From Pirellulales bacterium (GTDB lineage Bacteria; Planctomycetota; Planctomycetia; Pirellulales; JANQPP01), in assembly GCA_028289405.1 (NCBI GenBank), contig JANQPP010000017.1:1-48393 (forward strand): a DNA stretch of 48,393 bases, in the 5' to 3' direction. Both the position numbers and the translations under genes were made by a program. Position 1 is the stretch's first letter. The number at the start of each line of letters is the position of its first letter. This document shows, one piece after another, positions 42,172 to 48,393 of this stretch. Under the pieces are notes generated by a model that was given only the letters and a program-made list of their open reading frames with translations, searched no databases and was not told where the DNA came from.

Positions 42172-43527
42172 TCAGCGCGTGTTTACGCGAGTCTCTTGGG
42201 AGCTGCTTTCCCGTTTCCGGATCAACAGGCGGATCGGCACCTCAGGGTAGGGAGTCCAATCCCGCAAATAGTTGACCAGGTACCTTTGATACGGTTTCGT
42301 GAAGGCATCCGGCATGTTGCAAAAGAGCACAATCGTGGGCGGCTGAATACTGGACTGGACCGCGTAATACACCTTTGCCCGACGGTGGTAATGTAATGGC
42401 GGCGGATTTTGGTCGAGCGCCATTTGAATCAACCGGTTCACTTCGGCGGTGGGGAGCCGTTGCCTCGATTGGCGAAAGAGCATCTGGGCATGGTTCAGTA
42501 GCGTCTTGATGTTCCTGCCCGTCTTTCCCGTGATAAAAGCGATGGGGACATGCAGCATGCTCCGGAAGGTGTCGTGCAGGTACTCCGCCCATTCCCCCGT
42601 CCGCGCCTTGTCGGCTAGCAGATCCCATTTATTGACCACGAACAAGCACGGTTTGAACTGCGTCTCGACGTAATCCACGATCTGTTTGTCCACCTTGCTG
42701 ATTTCCTCAGCCGCATCGAAGAAAATCAGGCAGACGTCCGCGCGGCGGATGCTGCGTTGGGCACGGTGCAGGCCATAGTATTCCACGTCGTCCGCGAAGC
42801 TCTTCTGGCGGCGGAATCCGGGCGTATCGATCGCCAAGAACGGCTTGCCGTCTAGTTCGAAGCGGATATCGACGCTATCACGCGTCGTGCCCGGCACTTC
42901 GCTGGTGATCATCCGCTCCGCCTGCACCAAGGAATTCACGAACGTACTTTTGCCGGTATTGCGGCGTCCCACGATGGCGATCTTCATCTCGGGCTCGGCT
43001 GCCGCATCCTCCGTCTCTCCCGCAGTGCACGCTTCCAAATGTGGAACCAGCGTTTCTTCTAGCTCAGCCCGGCCCAAGTTTTGGTGGGCACTGACGGGAA
43101 GCGGATTCCCCCAACCCAGCGCGGCGAATTCGTGGGCATGGTTTTGCAGTTTGGGCGTGTCGGCCTTGTTCGCCAGACAGATCACGGGCTTGTTCACACC
43201 CCTCAGCCGCTGCGCCACTTCTTCATCCAAGGGCGCAACGCCCGCGCGGGCATCCACCACGAACAAGATCACGTCCGCCTCGTGCAGGGCGACGTCGATC
43301 TGGGCCACGATGTCCGCCGTGAGATCATCCTTATCCACGATGCCATAGCCGCCGGTATCGATCAGTTCGAACGGGATATCGAAGCCGTCGATTTCACTGA
43401 CCATGCGGTCGCGCGTGACGCCCGCCATGTCGTCCACGATGGCCAAACGCCGCCCAGCCAGCCAATTGAAGATGCTGGACTTGCCCACATTGGGGCGGCC
43501 CACGATGGCAACCTGCGGCAAACCCAT
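42172..43527 (-). CDS. der: Ribosome-associated GTPase Der (EngA)
   Basis: A 451-residue double GTPase needed for 50S ribosomal subunit assembly. The first G domain has G1 GRPNVGKS, G3 DTGGYG and G4 NKAD; the second has G1 GRRNTGKS, G3 DTPGFR and G4 NKWD. Between them lies an acidic linker (TAGETEDAAAEPEMK). The C-terminal KH-like domain contains VYYAVQSSIQPPTIVLFCN and RYLVNYLRDWTPYPEVPIRL, the family end. The ATG at 43527 starts directly before VAIVGRPNVGKS, as in homologues; a longer frame from 43605 is rejected. The gene is divergent from the HemD-HemE gene across 261 bases. Confidence 0.96.
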   Translation of the reverse strand: MGLPQVAIVGRPNVGKSSIFNWLAGRRLAIVDDMAGVTRDRMVSEIDGFDIPFELIDTGGYGIVDKDDLTADIVAQIDVALHEADVILFVVDARAGVAPLDEEVAQRLRGVNKPVICLANKADTPKLQNHAHEFAALGWGNPLPVSAHQNLGRAELEETLVPHLEACTAGETEDAAAEPEMKIAIVGRRNTGKSTFVNSLVQAERMITSEVPGTTRDSVDIRFELDGKPFLAIDTPGFRRQKSFADDVEYYGLHRAQRSIRRADVCLIFFDAAEEISKVDKQIVDYVETQFKPCLFVVNKWDLLADKARTGEWAEYLHDTFRSMLHVPIAFITGKTGRNIKTLLNHAQMLFRQSRQRLPTAEVNRLIQMALDQNPPPLHYHRRAKVYYAVQSSIQPPTIVLFCNMPDAFTKPYQRYLVNYLRDWTPYPEVPIRLLIRKRESSSQETRVNTR

Positions 43528-43788
43528 GGATTCGGCTTCCGAAGTGAGAGACGGCGGAGGAAATTGCACACCACGCGCATGGCGCCAACATGGCGAATCC
43601 CCCATTCTACGCGGCTCGCGGACAGCGAACTAGCGGACTGCCTACGCATGCCCGGCGTTTCGCCAAAATACGCACACCCTTCGCCCAAACGTGGCTATGA
43701 GCTAGCATGATTCCTGAATGAAGAAAGTTTGAGCATTGATTTCCGCAGCCGCCCATTCGGCGATTCAGACAACCGGGAAACCGATCCG

Positions 43789-45726
43789 ATGGCGTCAAAC
43801 ATGACAAACTTTGACGGACTTCGTGTGGCGGCCTTCGAGAGCCGCCGCCGCGACGAAACCGAACAGCTCATTCGAAAATTGGGCGGAGAGCCGTTCGTAA
43901 GCCCTTCCATGCGCGAAGTCCCTTTGATTGAAAACCCCGATGCCGTGGATTTCGCCAATCGGATTTTGGCCGGAGAGATGGACATTGTGCTGTTCATGAC
44001 CGGAGTTGGCGTGCGGTACCTCTTGGAGCAAATCGAACGGCACGTGGAACGGGAGCGTTTCCTGCACGCCCTACAGGACATTCGCACGGTGGCACGCGGC
44101 CCCAAACCGGTCGCCGCACTGCGGGAATTGGGCATCGCTCCGACCTTTACTGTGCCACCCCCGAACACCTGGCGGGAAGTGCTCGGCGTGATCGATGCCC
44201 ATCTCCCCGTGGCGAATGAAATGGTGGGACTGCAAGAATATGGCCGTACGAATCCCAGCCTGATTGCTGGGCTTGAGGCGCGTGGGGCTCGGGTCTTCAA
44301 CCTGCGAGTGTATCAGTGGGGGCTGCCGGACGATTGCGGGCCGCTGGAGCAGAATGTGCAGGCTGTCGCGGCTGGTGAGCGGGATGTGTTGATGTTTACT
44401 TCCGCGCCCCAGGTGGATCATGTGCTTCGAGTGGCCCGAAATGCTGGCGTTGCGGAGCGATTGCTCGATCAGGCACGGAGCATGGCGGTGGCATCCATCG
44501 GTCCGTCCACGAGTGAACGCCTGCGCGAGCGCGAGTTTTCTGTCGACATCGAGCCGGACGTATTTAAGCTGGGACAGCTCGTCGTCGCCGCGGCTCGTGA
44601 CGCCAAGGAGGTCTTGGAGAGAAAGCGACGAGCCGTCTCTGTTTTAGAGCGACCACTTCCTGCCGGCGATCAGCCGGATGACACGGAAAAAGCCTGGTAT
44701 GACAGCCCGTTCATGCGGGCCTGCCGACGAGAAACCGTCGAGCGGGTACCGATTTGGCTCATGCGGCAAGCCGGGCGGTACATGCCCGAATACCGGGCGA
44801 TTCGTGAAAAAACCACTTTCTTGGAACTTTGCAAAAATCCCGGGCTGTGTGCCGAGATCATGATTACGGCCGTGGACATCCTGGGCGTGGACGCGGCCAT
44901 CATCTTCAGCGATTTGCTGCCGATCCTCGAGCCGATGGGGCTCGATTTGGAATTCGAAGCCGGGGAAGGGCCGGTGATCCACAACCCGGTCCGCGAAGCG
45001 TCGGATGTCGACCGCGTGCTCGAGATCGACAATATGTCCTCCCTCGACTTCGTGATGGAAACGGTCCGTGAAACCCGGGCAGGTTTGCCCAAGGCGATTC
45101 CCGTGATCGGTTTCGCCGGGGCTCCGTTTACGCTGGCCAGCTACATGATCGACGGGCGCTCCAGCCGAAATCATCTGCACACGAAAACTTTGATGTACCG
45201 GGACCGTGGAGCCTGGCACGAGTTGCTGCAACGCTTGGCGCGGTCGATCAATCGCTACCTTCAGGCTCAAATCGCGGCGGGAGCCCAAGCCGTGCAGATC
45301 TTCGATAGTTGGGTCGGCTGCCTGAATCCCACCGACTATCGCGAATTGGTGCTCCCCTACACGCAACTCGCTTTGGCCGATCTGCCGCCGCATGTCCCCG
45401 TGATCCATTTCGGCACGGGCAATCCGGCCTTGCTTCCTGCCATGTCGGAAGCGGGCGGAAGCGTAGTCGGGGTCGATTGGCGGATCTCCCTCGGCGACGC
45501 CTGGGACCTCGTCGGCCCCCATAAGGCGATCCAGGGCAATCTGGATCCGACGGTACTGCTCGCGGATCAGGATCTCATTGAACAGCGGGCAGCCGATATC
45601 CTCCGGGAAGCCGCCCATCGCCCCGGCCACATCTTTAACTTGGGACATGGCGTCTTGCCACAAACCCCAGTGGACAATGTGCGCCGACTGGTTGACTTCG
45701 TGCATGAACATGGCCAGCATAGTTGA
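43789..45726 (+). CDS. hemDE: HemD-HemE fusion: uroporphyrinogen-III synthase / decarboxylase
   Basis: A 645-residue bifunctional protein. Residues 1 to about 285 resemble uroporphyrinogen-III synthase (HemD): GLRVAAFESRRRDETEQLI, MDIVLFMTGVGVRYLLEQI, VARGPKPVAALRELGI and VLMFTSAPQVDHVL, then VASIGPSTSERLRE. After a charged linker (about 285-302), residues 303-645 are uroporphyrinogen decarboxylase (HemE): MRQAGRYMPEYR, the catalytic Asp375 in IIFSDLLPIL, GFAGAPFTLASYMIDG, and His620 in FNLGHGVLPQTP. Both parts look complete. Two successive steps of tetrapyrrole synthesis are thus on one chain. ATG at 43789 is preferred to a TTG at 43729. The RidA gene follows after 48 bases on the same strand. 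Confidence 0.9.
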   Translation: MASNMTNFDGLRVAAFESRRRDETEQLIRKLGGEPFVSPSMREVPLIENPDAVDFANRILAGEMDIVLFMTGVGVRYLLEQIERHVERERFLHALQDIRTVARGPKPVAALRELGIAPTFTVPPPNTWREVLGVIDAHLPVANEMVGLQEYGRTNPSLIAGLEARGARVFNLRVYQWGLPDDCGPLEQNVQAVAAGERDVLMFTSAPQVDHVLRVARNAGVAERLLDQARSMAVASIGPSTSERLREREFSVDIEPDVFKLGQLVVAAARDAKEVLERKRRAVSVLERPLPAGDQPDDTEKAWYDSPFMRACRRETVERVPIWLMRQAGRYMPEYRAIREKTTFLELCKNPGLCAEIMITAVDILGVDAAIIFSDLLPILEPMGLDLEFEAGEGPVIHNPVREASDVDRVLEIDNMSSLDFVMETVRETRAGLPKAIPVIGFAGAPFTLASYMIDGRSSRNHLHTKTLMYRDRGAWHELLQRLARSINRYLQAQIAAGAQAVQIFDSWVGCLNPTDYRELVLPYTQLALADLPPHVPVIHFGTGNPALLPAMSEAGGSVVGVDWRISLGDAWDLVGPHKAIQGNLDPTVLLADQDLIEQRAADILREAAHRPGHIFNLGHGVLPQTPVDNVRRLVDFVHEHGQHS

Positions 45727-45774
45727 CCTTTCGCGATTCGATTCACCACCACCATCACTGACAGAGGACAACCG

Positions 45775-46248
45775 ATGTCGAATTCCTCCACTCCGGAAGC
45801 CCGGCTTGCCGAATTGGGGCACGAACTGCCCCCCGCTCCCAAACCACAAGGCGTGTATCGGCCCTTGGTCATCACCGGGTCGATGGCCTACGCGTCGGGA
45901 CACGGACCGCTTCGCAGCGATGGAACCTTGATCTCCGGCAAGGTGGGCGTGGATACCGACCAACAAGGAGGCTACGACGCGGCCCGACAAACGGGACTAG
46001 CCATCCTAGCAACTTTGAAGAGCGAATTGGGAGATTTGAGCCGGGTGAAGCGTGTCATTAAACTCCTGGGCATGGTCAATGCCGATCCCTCTTTTGGCCA
46101 GCATCCGGCGGTGATCAACGGCTGTAGCGAATTGTTCGCCCAAGTGTTTGGCGCGGAGCGCGGCGTGGGAGCCCGCAGTGCCGTCGGCATGGGCTCTCTT
46201 CCCGGCAACATCACCGTGGAAATCGAGGCTATTTTCGAAATCGAGTGA
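45775..46248 (+). CDS. RidA-family protein (YjgF/YER057c/UK114)
   Basis: A 157-residue protein of the Rid family, members of which deaminate reactive enamine/imine intermediates. The conserved substrate-binding Arg lies in ARSAVGMGSLPGNITVEIEA, with the C-terminal Glu following in the family position. YASGHGPLRSDGTLISGKVG and AARQTGLAILATLKSELGDL correspond to the first strand and the long helix. It is longer than RidA itself (about 128) because of an N-terminal extension, matching the longer Rid subgroup. GAGGAC precedes the ATG at 45775. It lies 48 bases after the HemD-HemE gene and is probably cotranscribed. Confidence 0.9.
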   Translation: MSNSSTPEARLAELGHELPPAPKPQGVYRPLVITGSMAYASGHGPLRSDGTLISGKVGVDTDQQGGYDAARQTGLAILATLKSELGDLSRVKRVIKLLGMVNADPSFGQHPAVINGCSELFAQVFGAERGVGARSAVGMGSLPGNITVEIEAIFEIE

Positions 46249-46273
46249 CGCGTCGCTTGGTCGCGCGATGGCC

Positions 46274-46636
46274 TCAAGCCGAATCGGAAGCATCGTGTTT
46301 TGGCGGCGAAGCGATGATTTCCACTGCCCGCTGCATGAATTCACCACGGCTCAGCACGGCGTCGCAACCGGCTTGCCGCGCTGCCGACAAGCGGTCTTTG
46401 CGGACATGAGGCCCAAACGCAATCAAGCTTGCGCCCGGGGCACGGCGCCGGATTAGTTCCACCGCTTCCTCGACGGGACCTTCCAGCGCGTCCAAGTCTA
46501 GCAGAACAAGCTGCCAAGCGGCGGATTCCAGTTGATCAGCGCTATGAAAAACGCGGATCTCGTTGCCGTGAGCCCGCACTGCCCCTTCATAGCGGGAGAC
46601 GGACATCAAATCCTTGGTGATCGCCGCGATGGGCAT
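46274..46636 (-). CDS. Receiver-like protein, possibly degenerate
   Basis: A 120-residue protein with an alternating strand/helix layout resembling a response-regulator receiver. The strand LVLLDLDAL carries Asp residues near the phospho-acceptor position, ASLIAFGPHV matches the strand with the conserved Thr/Ser region, and AGCDAVLSRGEF occupies the place where receivers have a conserved Lys, here replaced by Ser/Arg. The acidic pocket at the N-terminus (usually DD after strand 1) is not evident. It may be a pseudo-receiver that does not take phosphate. GAGGA is 7 bases before the ATG at 46636. No histidine kinase gene is adjacent. Confidence 0.65.
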   Translation of the reverse strand: MPIAAITKDLMSVSRYEGAVRAHGNEIRVFHSADQLESAAWQLVLLDLDALEGPVEEAVELIRRRAPGASLIAFGPHVRKDRLSAARQAGCDAVLSRGEFMQRAVEIIASPPKHDASDSA

Positions 46637-46686
46637 GGTATTTCCTCACGCAAACTCGATTGTCCAATTCACCGACGCCACTTCGA

Positions 46687-48393
46687 TCATGCCAATCCCC
46701 AGCGTTTCCGGAGAAACCACTCGGTGCAAAGCACACCGATGAACAGCAGAAAAAACGGCCAATTGTCCCACAGCGTCAGCTTTCTTTGCAGCGTCACTTC
46801 GAAACGTGGTGGGTTTTCGCTTAATTCCTCCAAGAATGTAGGAAGCTCCTCTGGAGCTAGAATCTTTCCCTCGGCCTCCGACGTGATTTGGGAGAGGCTG
46901 GCCAACAACGTTGGATCCGCGGCGGGATTGTCCAATTCCAAGTCTTGGTCAAAAACAAGAAATCTCGCTTCGGTGGAACCCAGCGGCACATTCTCGGCAT
47001 CGGCTGTAACCCGCACGACGTAGTCGCCCGCTTCGCGCGTCTCGACGAATGTTCCCCACCAATCCTCGCCTCGGCGCGCGAGCGGAACCACGACGCGAGA
47101 GCCATCCGGTTGCTGCACCTCAGCGGAGAAATTCGCATCGCGGACCGGAGTCCCTTGAGCATCGAGCGCTCCGACACGAAACTCCACTTTCGATGTCGGA
47201 GCGAATCGCCGCTGCGGCAGTTCGATCCAGACGGAACCTTCCGTGCGAGTGTCTTGCCGTGCTAGCCACAGAATCACTTGACGCCAGAACCGCCGGTGTG
47301 TATCGGCGAAACCCCGCATGGCCCATTGCCAGGTGGTGTCGCCGGCAAATGCCATGGCGCGGCCCTGTCCGAAATCATCCACGATCAGCAGTGGTTCCCT
47401 GCCTGGTCCCTCGGCCCAGACCTTGCCGCGATTGGAAGGCGTTAGCCGATTGCCCCCGGCCAAAGGCGGCAACGTCGACCAAACTTCTTCCGGCGGTACG
47501 GCCCCCCCGATCCGCATTACGAAGCTCATGCGTCCTAAAGGATCGGTCGGCAGCATTTTCAGCGGCTGTTGCCAATGCACGTCGCTCCGCGCGGGAGCAT
47601 CCAGTTTTTGGCGTTCGAAACGGTTCATGGAAACGGGCAAGACTTCCGCCAGCGGTGTTTCCGCGTAGCCCCCCGGGCCGAAGCTATGGGTACCGCCTAG
47701 CATCAGCAATCCGGCTCCTTCGCTTACACGGCGGGCAAGTTCCGCGAGGTCTTCCTCGCGAAAGAAGGTAGAGTCCAAATCTCCAAGGATGTAGACATCG
47801 TATTTTCCCGGTTCGAACGCTTCCGGCATGGGACGTGGCCACTCACCGCGTTGACGTGAGTCGAACCACTGAAAATCCATTTCGATGTCCGGCGAGGCAT
47901 CCAGCGCGCGGCGCAAAAATGTCTGCTCGCGGCGCAACGTGCCTTCGAGGTACAGCACATTAAGTCCCCCGGGCTTCACCGTAATGAACGTGGCCAGCTC
48001 ATTGTTCGTGGTGATCAATTCGCCCGGGCGGGGAGGAGCCTTCACGAGCAGCTTGTATTCACCGGGAACAGTCGGCGTGTGAGAAAGTTCCACGGTTTGT
48101 CGCGGCTCGTCTTGATCGGCCCGCAGGGACGTTTCGTCGACCTGCTCCAACTTCCCCCTGGCGGCCTCGAACCACATCTGCACGGAAACTTCTTGGTTGG
48201 CGTAACCATCGATGCGGACCGTGCCGAGGATATCCAAAGGGTTTTTTACGAAGACCGAAGGAGCCGAGAGCAATTCACTCACGGCCACGTCCCGAGCCTC
48301 GCTCGACCCGCGAGGATCGCCAAACGCGACCGTCCACAGCGGGCAGCCGATGTCGGCCAGTTGCCGCGCGATCAATTGGGGAGCGACATCGCG
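46687..48393 (-). CDS. VWA/glutamine amidotransferase-like membrane protein, 5' end cut off
   Basis: The frame stays open to the window edge, so the N-terminus lies beyond 48393; 569 residues are visible. The first visible part (DVAPQLIARQLADIGCPLWT then VAFGD) looks like the end of a von Willebrand A domain. A beta-sandwich-like stretch follows, then an amidotransferase-like fold (GLNVLYLEGTLRREQTFL, DVYILGDLDSTFF, GAGLLMLGGTHSFGPGGY), repeated later around EPLLIVDDFGQGRAMAFAGD. A further Ig-like domain and a C-terminal membrane helix (WPFFLLFIGVLCTEWFLRKR) end it. Such chains are common in planctomycetes, often near MoxR/VWA genes, and have no known activity. No catalytic Cys-His pair of a working amidotransferase is apparent. 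Confidence 0.8.
   Translation of the reverse strand, partial: RDVAPQLIARQLADIGCPLWTVAFGDPRGSSEARDVAVSELLSAPSVFVKNPLDILGTVRIDGYANQEVSVQMWFEAARGKLEQVDETSLRADQDEPRQTVELSHTPTVPGEYKLLVKAPPRPGELITTNNELATFITVKPGGLNVLYLEGTLRREQTFLRRALDASPDIEMDFQWFDSRQRGEWPRPMPEAFEPGKYDVYILGDLDSTFFREEDLAELARRVSEGAGLLMLGGTHSFGPGGYAETPLAEVLPVSMNRFERQKLDAPARSDVHWQQPLKMLPTDPLGRMSFVMRIGGAVPPEEVWSTLPPLAGGNRLTPSNRGKVWAEGPGREPLLIVDDFGQGRAMAFAGDTTWQWAMRGFADTHRRFWRQVILWLARQDTRTEGSVWIELPQRRFAPTSKVEFRVGALDAQGTPVRDANFSAEVQQPDGSRVVVPLARRGEDWWGTFVETREAGDYVVRVTADAENVPLGSTEARFLVFDQDLELDNPAADPTLLASLSQITSEAEGKILAPEELPTFLEELSENPPRFEVTLQRKLTLWDNWPFFLLFIGVLCTEWFLRKRWGLA

Noticed and set aside
44644..45990. 448-residue minus-strand open frame
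   Set aside because: It lies antisense to the HemE half of the hemDE fusion and the start of the RidA gene; no motif is seen and the plus-strand proteins are unmistakable. GC-rich third positions create such open antisense frames.
1..48393. CRISPR arrays, rRNA and tRNA genes
   Set aside because: No regularly spaced repeats, no recognisable rRNA segments and no cloverleaf with a GGTTCRA-type T-arm were found by reading; a dedicated scan could still reveal a divergent tRNA.

Overview
The window reads as a chromosomal segment of a planctomycete, probably of the Pirellulales. The evidence is indirect: a GldA/GldFG/DUF4340 ABC cassette, a large VWA/amidotransferase-like membrane protein, many long proteins with acidic or proline-rich tracts, several GTG/TTG starts and frequent absence of a Shine-Dalgarno sequence. 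No rRNA, tRNA, CRISPR array or intact phage was seen. All family calls come from reading motifs; no database search was run.

Layout. 1-1000: decayed mobile-element DNA (truncated group II-type reverse transcriptase and an integrase-tail-like fragment). 1103-2360 (-): secreted, tail-anchored trypsin-like protease with a small charged ORF directly upstream. 3070-8758 (-): three-gene ABC cassette (ATPase, fused permease-GldG protein, DUF4340 protein). 9465-11513 (+): glycosyltransferase-like protein and sulfotransferase. 11676-18049: Rieske protein, UPF0173 hydrolase, glucose-6-phosphate isomerase, type II NADH dehydrogenase, zinc-ribbon protein and RtcB-type ligase. 18239-23866 (-): TetR/CecR-like regulator followed by an RND efflux pump (adaptor and permease). 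24181-27357: CbiX chelatase converging on a DUF997 + sodium:solute symporter pair.

28125-37260 (+) is a Wzx/Wzy-type exopolysaccharide cluster: BY-kinase/chain-length regulator, WbaP-like initiating transferase, Wzx flippase, sulfotransferase, Wzy/ligase and GT4 glycosyltransferase. The sulfotransferase lies between flippase and polymerase and overlaps the polymerase gene, which suggests a sulfated polysaccharide. A small element with terminal inverted repeats sits between the initiating transferase and the flippase; one terminus contains the transferase stop codon. A UvrC-like nuclease without the C-terminal HhH region follows.

38840-48393: FabF-like ketosynthase, CBS protein, methyltransferase, Der GTPase, a HemD-HemE fusion (two consecutive haem/sirohaem-pathway steps in one polypeptide), a RidA protein, a receiver-like protein, and a VWA/amidotransferase-like protein cut by the window edge.

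The least explained signals are not genes: a roughly 100-bp dispersed repeat with two clear and two weaker copies, each at or near the 3' end of a minus-strand gene; two intrinsic terminators pointing in directions where no gene is annotated, flanking the ABC cassette; and the inverted-repeat element inside the exopolysaccharide cluster.
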